Origin: Siphonodentalium dalli
Taxonomy: Eukaryota; Mollusca; Scaphopoda; Gadilida; Siphonodentaliidae
Assembly (NCBI GenBank): GCA_032622095.1
Contig: CP136062.1
Span: 152,576,875 to 152,640,874 of the forward strand
DNA length: 64,000 nucleotides
Reading direction: 5' to 3'
The notes below the pieces were generated by a model, which did not search any database, was not told where the DNA came from, and saw nothing but the letters and a program-made list of their open reading frames with translations. The translations under genes were made by a program, and so were the position numbers. Shown here piece after piece: positions 1 through 12,300 of this stretch. Each line of letters starts with the position of its first letter. The stretch's first letter is position 1.

Positions 1-379
1 GTTCAAGTTGAAGTCTTTTAATAGAACAATGCAACTTTAAATAAATGAACAATATTCATTCTAAAAAGATTTGGGTCAAGTGCTGCTTTGTTCGCAATTA
101 AAGGGACACGAGGCTTTAGTAATTGACATACTGATAAAACTGTAAAAGTTTACATTGTGATAAATTTACTGAACAAAGGAATGCTTTTAAGAAACTTGAC
201 ATTATTAACGTCAATGAGCTCATGGCCTCCACTTTAAACTTTTCTTAAAATCATCCTAATTCCACAGACTAATTCCAGGAGCCTAATATGCAGTTGATTA
301 TACAATGCTCAATTCTTTAATTGATAATTAGCAAATTACATATATATTTATCATATATTCTTCTCCAGACTTGCCTTAA

Positions 380-1011
380 CCCTTTCATGACAAGAGTTGC
401 ACTGGTGCAGCATTTAAGATCCTGTGCCATAAATGTATTCGAATGCCTTATTCTATAGCCTTATTCGACCCATTTGATAAACAATTATGGTTCTCCGCTG
501 GCCTCATCCACATATTCATATTTCACATGTTTGTACTTTATATATCACATTACAAACTTAGCAATGAACGACCAACGAATTCTATTATTTATAAAAACAG
601 ACGTTTATATATCAATGTTTAGAGTTAACAAGACAAAACCTAGATAAAATCATTGTATTATTACATGTATAGTTATATTACTTTTCAACGGGGACGCCAG
701 GTAGACAACCCTCTTGGTTATGCTGTCCCCGATGCATGTTATATTACACTGTGTAGATAATTGTATATATTATGAATGAGTTATGAATAAATAATCATAG
801 TCATAGGGCATTCTCTTAAATATACATGTCTCCCCTAGGAACATTTGCATATATCAGAGAATGCACTGGCTTACAAGGTCAACGCAAATATTTTTAGGCA
901 AATGTATTCCCTTATATATGCAAGGCTCCCTATAGATGGGAGACTCGTATATATGAGAATTTATTGGCACAGGGTTTTTCGTAAATTTTCAGGAAGCTAG
1001 TCATGGAAGGG
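380..1011. mobile_element. Decayed piggyBac-like MITE (TTAA target)
   Basis: The left end reads TTAA then CCCTTTCATGAC (from 376). The right end reads GTCATGGAAGGG then TTAC (1000-1015), so the ends are inverted and the right TTAA has one change. The interior at about 806-976 is a diverged version of the double hairpin seen at 16.8 and 46.4 kb: both share GAGAATGCAYTGGC and a GGCACAGGG exit. A TTAA target with ends starting CCC is typical of the piggyBac superfamily. There is no coding capacity. The assignment is inference from ends and target. Confidence 0.65.
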
Positions 1012-1696
1012 TTACACCCCTTCTGCTGTAATTAATAGACGGATAATAATTCAGAATGTGGTATTGAGTGCTGTTACTTATCTCTTTATTTCTATTTTGT
1101 ATTGTACGTGGCAGACATCATTATCTTGATATTGCTTTTAATAAAATGTTAATGTTTTTTACTTGTTTAGAATAGAATTACACCCTGTGTCTAAAAGTAT
1201 ACATATGGTTGCACAAATTCAAGTCAGATTCTTAAAGTAACGAGCACGAAGAGGCACATGGTCTGGTGTTAGATGATAACCATCCCTAGAAGCAAAATCT
1301 CTATTAAATGCACACCTGGTTGTTTGAGCTATCACTTCAGACCACCTAAATCATATCATAATCCAAGCTTCCCAGGTGATTTTTATTTATGTTCAATCTC
1401 GATGATAAAAACCTAAACAGAACACAGATATATGCTACACAAAGTTTGTAATGATATTGAGAAGAATAGATAAACTATTTAATTAATTGTTTAATTAGTT
1501 GTTATTAAACCTATCCAGTCCAGTGATTAAACTTGGTATGGGGAAACTAAATAAATTACGTCCTTATACCTACTCATTCTTGAAATTTTGGGAACGGAAA
1601 ACGATATTTTAAATTATGGTCTAATCCATCCTGTTGCCATTAAATTTCATTTTATCTTACTTTTTCTAACTGTATTATATTATATATATTTTTTCC
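1012..1696. other. AT-rich non-coding stretch
   Basis: No open frame, RNA gene or clear repeat was seen. The end of the stretch is a pyrimidine-rich tract leading into the possible splice acceptor at 1697-1698. Confidence 0.4.
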
Positions 1697-1698
1697 AG

Positions 1699-1892
1699 TT
1701 CACGATGTTGAAACAAGAATGAAAACACTTAGGACCCAGCTGGGCAAAGTGCTGAGAACAGGAACAAGTGGAAGTGCGGCACTAAGTGCAAATTACCCAG
1801 AAATCAAATGCAAAATTGATGTAGTGCTTGAATCTCCTGTTGCCTTACATCACATCGAGACAGTCTACTTCAAATCTTTCGGTGTGCAATAA
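1699..1892 (+). CDS. Possible terminal exon, trihelix/MADF-like fragment
   Basis: A pyrimidine tract and CAG (to 1698) precede an open frame of 63 residues ending in TAA at 1890-1892. The translation starts HDVETRMKTLRTQLGKVL. A basic helical MKTLRTQ.GK segment is common in trihelix/MADF-type DNA-binding proteins, including the second protein carried by PIF/Harbinger transposons. A Harbinger transposase relic lies 1.4 kb away on the other strand, so this could be the partner ORF of that element or a piece of a host gene. The family name is a recollection of motif style, not a search result. No upstream exon was found. Confidence 0.3.
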
Positions 1893-2885
1893 TTCTGCTA
1901 TTCAGCTTTCTAATTGATATGAATGTTATTTAAGCCCTTTAGACAATGACCAACATAGTCAGTTTACTTGTAGAGGGTTAATTTCAATATGGAATTATGC
2001 AACTGCACATAAAATATACCAAGCAACTGACAATCTTACTCACATTGAGTACACTAATCATTAATATGCCAAATAATTAAGCTTGTGTTTGGTGTATCCC
2101 TACATACTCGAAAAAATCACCCCGACCCATAACATTTTTTAATTTTTTCTTCTCCATATTCATAAATGATGACTCAACTATCTACAGTTAACAAAAATCT
2201 ACATAAGATTATTCTAACAGACTATGGTATTTCAATCTACAGTAATCCAGTGAATGACATGTTCTACTGGCATATACTGAACATTATATTAAACATAAAT
2301 TGTTGATTTTATGTTTTCATACATACTGTTCTTTAAATATAAGTTTCAACAAAAATCTAAGATTGCATGTCTTGCCCATGTCCATACCTACCCTATTTTT
2401 TTCAGAGAACGTTGCCCCAAACACAAGCTTTATTTTTTTAAGCCTTACTGACACACATCTTCATTAACGAGATGCCGACAATGATCATCAGATGCTTAAC
2501 CCATACCTTCAAACATACTAACTACAACAGTTGAAATCATCAATCTAGAACACAATATATAGATATTCACAAAAAGTGAAAATGACTGAAAAGTGACATT
2601 ACATGGCATAAAACAAGAATATATCCACTTGTGGGAAACATTATTCTGGATTGGAATTATGACAACGATTAAAAGTCAGGTGTCTTTCATCATAAACTAG
2701 TTGTGCCATGAAATATACACACCTTGAATGTCATCAGAAAACAAACTGCTTATAAAATACGAGCACGATCCGACTAATATACTTGAGTTATCGCATGCCA
2801 TAGAACATGTCTATTGGTGGTTGGAAAGTGTTAATAATTTCTAAACCGATAAACCAATCGATACCAAAAACTATACAGGTGTGGG

Positions 2886-3184
2886 CAGGGACCAGCCTAG
2901 AAGTTTCAAATTGGGAGAAGTCACTTCTCACTGTTTAGTTATTAGGGAGAAATAAACTGTTATCAGGGAGAAGTAACAATGTCTGAAGTTCAATTTACAC
3001 CCTTTACAGCCCATTTATAAAACCTGTATAGTCAGAAAGGACACCATTATAATCAGTAAATATATTTAAAATATTCTGTTTGGTATATGAGAGAGAAATC
3101 ACTTCTCCCGGGGACAAAGTTAGGGAGAAGTGGTAAATTTTAGGGAGAAGATCTCTCCCAAGTCGCCCTCTAGGCTGGTTCCTG
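2886..3184. mobile_element. hAT-type MITE with perfect 8-bp TSD
   Basis: This is a 299-bp non-coding element. The left terminus is CAGGGACCAGCCTAGA and the right terminus is TCTAGGCTGGTTCCTG, inverted with one mismatch; further matches inside include GGGAGA. It is flanked by identical 8-bp copies of GGTGTGGG at 2878-2885 and 3185-3192. CAGGG-type ends with 8-bp target duplications are characteristic of hAT elements. The interior repeats AGGGAGAAGT-like words several times. There is no transposase, so it is non-autonomous. The perfect TSD suggests a relatively recent insertion. Confidence 0.8.
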
Positions 3185-3331
3185 GGTGTGGGGTGCTTCA
3201 CTATAAACATTGAACTCGATCGGATAAAAAAATACTCTAGTTATTGCATCGGATAGCATGTGCATACAGACAGACGAATGATGGATGGTTGATCCAGATG
3301 TCAGCATTATGTGTACCATAAAATGTGTTGA

Positions 3332-4141
3332 TCATATCATGTCATCTTGCCATGGAACTGATCCCAGGGTTGAGTTGAAATAAAAGAATAGGTCTCTTTG
3401 TGATTTTGTTGTCTTCGCATTTCTGTTCTTAGTTGGTTGTAGATTTGTAAGCTGATTACCCGTCCTCCAAACACCATGAGTTACATTGTGGTGATCATCC
3501 TCCTGGTCACATATAATATATGATCCAGGCTGATGATCGATTAAAAAGTTCGTGCAGCACACAAGCCAGCACAATGCTTTCCACCTCATCTGGCTCTAAA
3601 TTTAAACTTGAAAGCGAAACCTGGAATCTCCAGGACAAAATGCCAAAAGCATTCTCAACAACCCATCGAGTCCTACTCAATTTAGAATTGAACACTTTGT
3701 TTGATCTTATTGAAGTAGTCTGGGAGAATGGTTGTATGATATCGTTTCTGAGAGGAAATGCATCGTCTCCAATGATGTGGTAGTGTAGTTCATTATACGT
3801 ACCATTTAAATTTTCTGGTTTTGGGAGATTTAGTGAGCCTGCTTCCAAAGACTTGTTGAGTGTAGAATGCGCAAAAACACCAGCATCGCCAAACCTGCCA
3901 TTGGCACCAATATCAACATATAGAAACCTGTAGTCAGCTCCAACTAAAGCTATCAAAATAAGGCTAAACAATTTCTTATAATTGAAATAAACTGATCCAC
4001 TGTTTGATGGCTGTTTGATTGCAATATGTTTGCCACAAATGACCCCAAGACAATGCGGATAATTCCACTTGTTATCGAAATCTTTGGCGATCTCTCGCCA
4101 CTCATTTTCGGTGGATGGCGTCGGAAAGAAAAATGGAAAAT
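3332..4141 (-). pseudogene. PIF/Harbinger (HARBI1-like) transposase, broken
   Basis: A DDE_Tnp_4-type transposase reads on the minus strand. One continuous frame from about 4141 runs through the core: WNYPHCLGVICGKH at about 4080-4025, FNYKKLFSL, then a VDIGANGRFGDAGVF block, GDDAFPLR and VVENAFGI. It leaves frame near 3555, and the C-terminal part continues in another frame to 3332, ending GSVPWQDDMI, which is the usual family terminus. The first catalytic Asp, normally I-D-G-K-H, is Cys here (ICGKH, 4025-4045). The later Asp (GDAGVF) and the Glu (VVENAF) are present. The N-terminal region is not recognisable upstream. Frameshift plus lost catalytic residue make this a dead copy. In the family the enzyme cuts and pastes TIR elements in the nucleus. 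Confidence 0.85.
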
Positions 4142-4182
4142 TGCATACATTAGTTGAAGGTATACATCGATTTATATGTTTT

Positions 4183-4292
4183 GCATAATATGAACAGTCT
4201 GAAATACCATTATTATTTAAGGCGAGGATTATCGTGCATAATATGAACAGTCTGAAATACCATTATGATTTAAGGCGAGGATTATCGTGCAC
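4183..4292. repeat. Two-copy tandem repeat, about 54-bp unit
   Basis: A unit containing GCATAATATGAACAGTCTGA and ending GGCGAGGATTATCGT is repeated twice with only a base or two of difference. It lies just upstream of the transposase relic in that relic's orientation. High identity implies a recent local duplication. Confidence 0.85.
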
Positions 4293-4299
4293 ATATTAC

Positions 4300-5060
4300 T
4301 GCTCAAACATGACTATTCATGATCACACATTTTAATCTTTCAATTAAATATTTAGATATTTTAAAAACAATTTTGAAAATTCAGTGTAGTTGGAATTTTC
4401 AAGATGGACACCCCTAAAAAACTTAAGACTCGAGCATATGTTTCGGACTGTCAAGTAGCTCATCCATTAACGCTGACTTAATTATCTGCTTTTTGGGATA
4501 ACCAGGACCCTAATTGTCCTCAAACATGGCTATGGTGTAGCTCTTTGTTTATCAATTCCTACCAGTAGTTTATATAATGGATGGCTATTGTTGAGATCGT
4601 ACATTATTTTACAAACAACGATCCATTATTTTAGTAACAGACACTCAATATTCATATTAAATGATCAGTGTTATTTCACTGTTAACAATCTAATTTTATA
4701 TGACTTGCATATATGATACCATAATATTGTTTCATGCTAACAAAGTAACTAACTTACAGTACATATATACTGCTGGATGACTGTGATGGGAGTGTGTGTA
4801 CCTCTTAGCCCTTAACTGCCCTCTGTTGTGATGCCAGCTGGGTGTCTTGGACCATATAACCGCACGACAGATGACAATTGTACAATGCAGTCATTCGTTA
4901 CAGGTGTCAATAATGACTGCATGATCATGTGGGCTATTAGCCAGGAACTGCAAGTACCAATGCATCTTGGAGGTTCCAACTGGGGCTCAATCATTACTAT
5001 CTGGTGTGAACTGATAATGTGCATTTAAGTGTACCCATACCATGTGTGGTATATATAATG
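4300..5060. other. Non-coding stretch with one short hairpin
   Basis: No supported gene. The only clear structure is an 11-bp stem, ATGCAGTCATT and AATGACTGCAT, with a loop of about 17 bases at 4884-4922. Both strands of 4812-5028 are open, but neither translation resembles a known family. Confidence 0.4.
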
Positions 5061-5062
5061 CC

Positions 5063-5620
5063 GAAGTACGGATCAACCACTGTTTGTCTAGGCGTCCGTC
5101 TATGTTTGTATACAGATGCTATCCAACGCGATAACACAAGTATTTTAAATAACTGATACCTCTCTGGTATTTATTGATGATGTAATTTTTTGGAATATCT
5201 AGGACCCTAATTGGATTTATATAACTGATACCTGCCTGGTATGTACTGATGATATACTTTTTGGAATATCCAGGGCCCTTAATTGGCTTTAAATAACTGA
5301 TACATGTCAGTAAATGTCCATTTTATGTGAACCCATAATATCTATGTTACATATAACGACGACGTCCGGATCAACCGTCGTTCGTCTGTCCGAAGTCATG
5401 CTGTAACTCAAGTATTTTAAATTACTGAATCCCTAGGACCCCAATTGGCAGATACATATCTGGTATGTTCTGATGAGGTACTTTTCAAACCCCCAGACCT
5501 TAATTGGCTTTAAATAACGGATAGCTATCTGGTATGATCTGGTGATCTATGGTACCGTAATTAGCTTTAAATAACTGATCATTATCTGGTACTGCTCATG
5601 TAGTTTTTAGATCACCTGAG
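5063..5620. repeat. Diverged nested tandem repeat
   Basis: Subunits of roughly 70-75 bp carry AATAACTGATACC, CTGGTATGT, TGATGATRTA and GGACCCTAATTGG in that order, repeated about six times with drift. A higher-order start (GGATCAACCRYYGTT... AAGTATTTTAAAT) occurs at about 5072 and 5362, giving a unit near 290 bp. Non-coding. Confidence 0.7.
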
Positions 5621-5995
5621 ACGAAGTCTCCGGCAGAGCTACCGTCATCAGTCTGCATCTGTTGTCCATCCGTCTGTCAACAATTCTTTAAACATCTTCT
5701 CAAGAACCATAAGACCGAATGGGTTCATATTTGGTGTGGACGTCCCCTTAGTGATTAACATTCAGATTTGTTAAAAATGAGGTCACCAAGTCAGATAGTT
5801 GCGAAGCCAGGGCCATAACGCTTTCCCTCCATAGTAATTCATAAAACAAATTCTTCCCAAGTACCACCAGACTGAATGCATTCATATTTTGTATGAAGGG
5901 TCCTTGTGCGACTGTGTTCAGATTTGTTCAAATGAGGCCACTGGGTCAAATGTGGGCGGAGCCAGACATAACTCAAGAAAATGAAAATCCTTTTT
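5610..5995. repeat. Interspersed repeat starting GATCACCTGAGACGAAGTCTC
   Basis: It starts with a short hairpin (GAGAC-GAA-GTCTC) followed by CCGTCTGTCAACAATTC, then two diverged units of about 140 bp sharing CCAYMAGACYGAATG, TTCATATTT and CAGATTTGTT. Repeats of this layout are abundant in lophotrochozoan genomes as I recall them. No coding content. Class uncertain; possibly Helitron-related. Confidence 0.5.
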
Positions 5996-7200
5996 AGGGG
6001 GGTAATATTTTAAAATTTGGACACAGCCTCCGGCCACTATTTACATAATTTAAGTTGTAAATATCCTCGGGCATCTATTTACATATTTAAACATTTGGAC
6101 AGAACCTCCAACCACTATGTATCCCGATAAACTTTCAAACGATACAGGAAATCAAACAATGTCTGAAGATGGGCTAGTGTAAAAAGGTAAAACCTGCAAT
6201 AATCTCGCGTTTACATGTATACTATGCATATTTGACTCATCTAGCCAAAAATTAACCTCCATTTTAGTTTAAAATGAACTCTACCTCCAGTTATAAACTT
6301 GTTGTTTCTGATAATTCAGGTGGTATTCATTTGGAAACACCAATTTACAGAATTTAGTGTATCGTGATATGTAACGTATCGTTGATCATGAACCGTGATT
6401 CGGGTCGTATCGTGACCAAGTGTATCATTGCAGCCCAACTATTTACATACATGAATTTAAAATTTGGATAGAGTATACAGGCATTATTTACAATTTTTTT
6501 TAATTTGGACAGTCTCCGGCCACTATTTACAATAGAATATTGTATTTAGGATGTCACCAAGCGTAGAGCTCTCGTTGCAATATTATGGCGATGTTATTTC
6601 CGACCCTAAAATTTCAGAGTTTAGAAAGTCACAAATTCAAATTCAACCCAGTCTATGTTTCGGCCTTCTCAAACTAATTATATTATTTATGGAGAATATA
6701 GGTGTAAAATCTTGAACTTTAGCCCATAAAATGCAAGCCTAACACAATCCTCTGGTTGTATTACATATACCCCATTCATTAGCCCCTTCTAACAAGTGTT
6801 TATATCGATGTTTTGGAATCGTCTACTCCGATGTGTGTGTCGTGTTGCAACTTGCAAACATTATTGTTTACACATATATTCAAAACTTCTATTATTATCA
6901 GTTTAGACTGACACTAGTGTCAGTTATATAATCAAATATTGTCGAATCGGACACAGTGAAAATTAATAAACGTACAGAGCCAAACAAGGATCGTACAGGT
7001 GTGAATTTCAACTGCAAAATAAATAAGCATACATGTACGACTATTATGCACTAGAGAGTAGTCAGCTAGAATTGAGGAAGTAATATTAAAACGTTCTCGC
7101 CATCGTGTGCGGCGGCCTTGAAGGGTACACAGGGTTTGCTAAATGTGCTAAAGGGACCACAGGATTTGAAATCTCGTTCCGACGTCACGTGACACTGATG
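5996..7200. other. Non-coding, with short degenerate repeats
   Basis: Between about 6010 and 6540 a word close to TTTGGACAGAGCCTCCGGCCACTATTTACAT recurs four to five times with drift. No gene is supported beyond it. Around 7177-7192 the sequence CCGACGTCACGTGAC combines a CRE-like half and an E-box, but no transcript start is visible. Confidence 0.4.
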
Positions 7201-7302
7201 TGATCATGTGACACTCACTTGATCAATCAATTTCATCAAAATGTCGACCTTCAGAGCGAGTTCGGAGGATTTGGCCTCGAAATTCCGTTCTTTCCGCTCG
7301 CC

Positions 7303-7364
7303 AGTATGGTCCGTGACGGACGCTCCACCAAAATGATTTGGTGGAGGTGCGTCGCGGACCATCA
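7303..7364. repeat. Imperfect hairpin of about 62 bp
   Basis: ATGGTCCGTGACG...CCACCAAA pairs with TTTGGTGG...GCGTCGCGGACCAT around an ATGA loop, with a few mismatches and bulges. It may be the remnant of a palindromic MITE. No flanking duplication was recognised. Confidence 0.6.
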
Positions 7365-7459
7365 TCTTACCCACAGTTGGGACAACACATCACTGAACTT
7401 TTCTCAGCGTGCATGCCGGAATAGCCTGACCTCTATACGTCAGTACGCAAATGATCTTT

Positions 7460-9980
7460 AATGCATGGTGCGTGATTTCCCCGAGTTTCTATTAAACAAC
7501 ATGCCATGTAATAAATCCGCCAAAACTCAACAATACAGTGCACGATAAGATCTAGAAATCCAATGAAATTATGGAACACGATTTGGATAATAATATCAAC
7601 TCTTTAAGTATATGGTCGTTCACTTATTCCATGATAAAGTAGTATGATCACTGGTAAAAATTGGAGAAGAATGAGAATGAAACGCATAGGCCTGAAGGTA
7701 AGTTACCTTTGATTACATGAAATTCATAATATTACCCCCTGTCCCAGCCTTTCCGCAATATTGTTGTCACAGGCACCGTTTCTGTGTGGTCAACTTTCAA
7801 CTGGTGCCACCATACTCGCCCGTATAATTAAATATAACACCCAACTCATTGGATTGCGATGCATAGATAGAGAATACTCGATGAAAGGGCTGTCACAATC
7901 CCCATAAACCACCCCGCCCAAACCCTGAGAAACTTCATGGATTCGAATGTTCTTACCATTATCTCTGGCTCTCAAATTTTGGAACATTTTCAACCTAAAG
8001 CCCCATTGTCGGCAATATTCCAACCCATGACCATTTTGTTGAAAACAAAAAACAAATATTGTACTCTAAATGGTGGTTGGGAAATTAAACTATCAAAACA
8101 ATCTCAAATCAATATTGTTTTTGCATATTTGTTCCATATCACGTTATCTCAGGTTTGAAATCCTTTCTGTCGGGTCATTAATTGGCCAAACGTAGACCTT
8201 TTCTCCATCCAGTATGTTGTGTGAAATATCTTATCTTGCTTTTATATGAAAAGCTTAATGGTTCCCTCTAGTCCCGTCCAGTCTCACTGGATAATCGTAT
8301 CCGAAATTGATACCACAGCCCCCCCCCCTTTCCGTCCATGCATGTTTTGGTTGGTATACATATTCGTAATTCTTAAAGATTCTTTAATGTCATCAAAGGA
8401 AGGCAAGAACATGTCCTTACATTTCTTTCAAACGAAGAAAGATCGCCGACAATATATTGGTCATGGAGGTGTTGACGTTGAGCCATTTAACTATTGAGCA
8501 TTATGTGTAGTTCTTGTCTGGGGAAGTATGCACATCTCGGTGGTTGTATGATCAATTGGTATATATTCGTTTCTATTATACTTATCGTTTTTGTATGCGT
8601 GTATTATGTTATTCATGTGACTCTTCATATGATTGAGGATAGAAATAAATATAAAACAATTGATATCTGCTAAATTTACTATCGTTTCGTCACTTCAATG
8701 CGAAAGATATTAAACCAATAAAACAGTATATATAGTTATAATTATTTTCCCTAAACACTACTCTTGTCATTTTGGGTGGTTCCACATTCTCGAGTGCATC
8801 CTCATTTCCAGTTGTCCGTCTTTTGATCTGTACCCAGATATATTTTCCGGAAATTAAAGTGGTAGTTACGACATACAGTTGATCCCAGCACACCCTTTTG
8901 TCGGACTGATACCGTTTCCGTTCCATCTACATTCAGAACGTCGTCCACTGCAGAATGTCCATCTGCTATCCTACTTTTGGCCAACAACGAAACACTAAGT
9001 GCAGATTGTAACAAGCTATCAGAGCAACTAGGATGTGTCGCCTCAGGGACGTGGCGAAATTTGTGGGGGTTGGGGGTGTTGGCGAGTGACTCACCCAGCA
9101 ATTGGAAATACCTGGCACAACAGTAATTGGAAATTTCACGCCTACAATAGGTTGAACATATGCGAGCATATTGGTTTTCCAACGAGCTATTAGCGGGGAA
9201 TTTGTTATTTAATACCAACATTAATATATGTTCCAGCTTGGGGTTGTCAGGTCGACAATTTCTCATACTTTGAGAGCCTGGTGCCAGTTTAGATGCTAGA
9301 ATGGTGCAAATTTTGCAGTTTTCAGGTTAATATTTCAAATTTTCTCCCGTTGTGGCCGAGGGGTCCTGGTCACTCCCCGGTGGGCGGTTGAAAACTGCTA
9401 ATCAATTAACAAATGTAGGTATGAATTTGTCTGGAACCAGTTCTGAAATTTCAAGCCAATAACGCGATAAATTTGGGTGTGAAACATCCCACGCCAATTA
9501 CCAATTCTATGCCATTGGTCCCATATTTGTCATTTCTAACTCGTATTTGTGTATGTAAGCATTGGTTATATTTGGCTGTGATCTCTTTTAACTATTGAAT
9601 GTCATCTTTCAGTGTCGGAGGTTTGTTCCACATGTTTAGAACTGTGGAACATACCGCAGCAATCAAGAAACAATATAGTTGATAGCTTCGCGAGTCCCAA
9701 GCCAAGTAATTCACAGAAGTGAAAACACTTGAAATTTTATTTTTTCACACTGAATTGTCAAACATATCATAGAGCTGCAGTGCATTTACTAAACACATTT
9801 AGCCTACGGTTAGTATTAAATCATGTTCTGGTCTTTTCTGTACACGATAGAACATAATTGGCACAAAACTGTATGAAAAATATAGAGAGAAAAACTCACG
9901 TCCCCCCAAATTGTGAACATTGCCTTTGGGTTACTATTTTATTTTGTTTTTAATATTTTTTATTGAGATCAAATCAAAAA
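7460..9980. other. No supported gene; unassigned open frames
   Basis: The longest open frame is 154 codons on the minus strand at 8802-9266, with no recognisable domain. A shorter minus-strand frame at 7790-8023 also looks like nothing known. Both are fragmentary in AT-rich sequence, and no splice structure or repeat support was seen. Confidence 0.35.
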
Positions 9981-9984
9981 CACA

Positions 9985-10480
9985 TCTGTTAACAAAATAA
10001 AACATGACAATTTGGGTTTACATAGAGATGTGTAAATCAATCTGGTTTGTTAGACTAAAATTTTTAGGACATCTGTTATCTTATCTCAATTAAGATACCA
10101 GCCTGTTCTCACGAACATAAACACAATGTGGGCTTATTTTAAATATCACGCCTTTTAAGCCCATATAGAGCTTATTTCAGGAAAAATACATGTGCGTAAA
10201 ACTCGTCGATCAAAATAAGCCCGTATTTACATATGAAATAAACTCATATATAGGCACTATTTAATCTACTTGTTTTCATCGTCACAACTTACCAGATGAA
10301 CGTTCGGTATAATGTGTGCTCACTGCGGCCCGCGCCATTCAAAAAGAATAACGGGTTTTAGTTATACGTGCTTATTTCAGAATCAAATAAGTCCAATGTG
10401 AACCCATTGGAGGATCCCGAAAAGTCATATGGTACCGACTGTGTTTCTTTTATCACAGAAGAAACTATATTTGATTACAC
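9985..10480. repeat. Dispersed repeat, copy 1 (partner 22480-22930)
   Basis: Two blocks match 22.5-22.9 kb in the same orientation and order. One contains GACAATTKGGKTTTACATAGAGATGT and the other contains TTGGAGGATCCYGAAAAGTCAT with CAGAAGAAAYTATATTTGA. The spacing is similar in both copies, so this is one diverged interspersed family. Non-coding. Confidence 0.7.
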
Positions 10481-11700
10481 TTTGGGTTAATATTACTATT
10501 ACGTAAAGAGTCTAATAACGAGACAACGTTGGTTACTCGTTATTACGCTCTTTTCGTAATTGTGGACCAATTTATGTTTGATAGTGATTCGGAACTGCTT
10601 TACGATGAGAAATACATTTGTTCAGTCAATGTTTTTTTTTTATATAAAAGGGGCCCCAAGTCCTATTTTAGGATCCAAAACCAAATATTGGGGTTCAGCC
10701 TTACTTACTTTGATATATCTACATAGTAACCATAATACAGACACCATTTCTATTATTTGTTATAGCATTTTATGGTGGGAGCACATTATCCCCGAAGTAG
10801 CGGCTACAAAATTACCCAAAACCAACAATTTATGAGTGGTACCGAATATAATATATCGGTTTTTGTGAAGACAGCATTATTCTTCTGTGCCAGCTCAACA
10901 GTGTGACTGGTAGTTTAAAGATACATAATGCGATTTATCGCACCTAAATTTATATTTCTTCAGCTTCGGGGGGTAAACAAACATATTTGAATATAGTCGA
11001 GGAACCCACCCATCAAAGCTCAGAGTTATCAGATTTCGATTTTTGAAATTTGTTATTTGTCACCACCTGAGAGATAATGTTTATTCCTCCAATACATGGA
11101 TGAGTTGCAGTCATACGTATGACAAATGCTATATATACAATAATTATATTCAGAAAGAGTATAATGAATCTTATGTGTTATTAATCATACAAGGGTGTGT
11201 CAATTAAGCCCTTCATACATTTGAATGTGAGGCAGTCAATGAAAAGAATTTCCTCGTCACATAATTGCATCACAATTGGGGTACTGTTGGCACCATCTGC
11301 ATATGTAATAAATCCTTCTGGTGTCAGACTGTCTAGCAATGTATATACTTGGACTTTGTGTTTGTTTAGAATGTACCAGAATGCGTTCCTCAGTCCTTGA
11401 ATATGAGAGAAGAGGCCGTGAAGGAACATATGTGACAACTGGCATGAATATAATGAGTGGCAATGTTTGCAGTGATGATAAGGAGACCTTTTCAGTTATA
11501 TAATTATATAACTAATGGATTGGTCCGTTCAGACAATTTCATTTTTTTTTACAGATTGTGGATGAGAAAATCGTTCATTTGCAAGTTTTTTTCATAGCAG
11601 CCAACCAAGAATAAAACTCGCATGTGCATGTCATATGCAGCGAAGTTTGTTTTGTAATCTAGGACACGGTGTTCTAGACGGCTCAAAAGTGAAGGGGATC
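10480..11700. other. No supported gene
   Basis: AT-rich sequence with short open frames, the longest about 85-91 codons at 10560-10835 plus and 11181-11438 minus. None shows a recognisable motif. Frames overlap on both strands at 11180-11500, which argues against real coding. Confidence 0.35.
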
Positions 11701-11799
11701 GGAAAAAAACTAGGTTTCTGAAAATCTCGTACAAGACTAGTGAGTGCAAGCATATTCAATATTTCGAGGTATCCTTATTGTGTATGTTTACACGTCCCA

Positions 11800-12300
11800 T
11801 CTTCATGTGGTGCCAGGTGTGGTTTTAGGCGCCAGAAACGTACGTGTGTTTCACGAAAACCCGAACGCACACGGACGGGGTCCGCGGCAACAAATAATAA
11901 CCGCTATTAACCTCCAAAATTCCAGAATTACAATGTTCTACGTGCAATAACAGTCCATTCAATCCTAACTTACTGTGGCCCTCGGAACAATAAGAACTGA
12001 TTACACATTTGTAGCGGACCTACCAAGGACTATATTTGCGAAGAAACAAGGGCGAATCACCAACCCAAGCTTGGCAATTAACCTCGAAACCCGTCGAATA
12101 TGTTTGCCGCGAATGAAGCTAACAGACCGGATCATAGTATACCTGACCGTCCATGTGGTGCATTTAGTGGCCTAAACAGTACGGGGGTTTCACGAAAGCC
12201 CACACATACATGGATTGGGACTGTTTGCCGCACAGGAGTGCCGCCATTAAACCCCAATATGTCAGAATTGCAATGCCTTCGTATAATACATTGATACACA
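11800..12300. repeat. Two diverged tandem copies, about 340 bp apart
   Basis: The block CATGTGGTGC...GTTTCACGAAARCCC...CAGAATTRCAATG occurs at about 11812-11945 and 12152-12290 in the same orientation. Divergence is considerable. Non-coding. Confidence 0.55.

Noticed and set aside
8802-9266. 154-codon minus-strand frame
   Set aside because: No recognisable motif, no splice or context support; kept only as an unassigned frame in the gap note.
9350-9402. tRNA-like GTTGTGGCCGAGGGGTCC segment
   Set aside because: No cloverleaf with proper acceptor stem or T-arm could be drawn.
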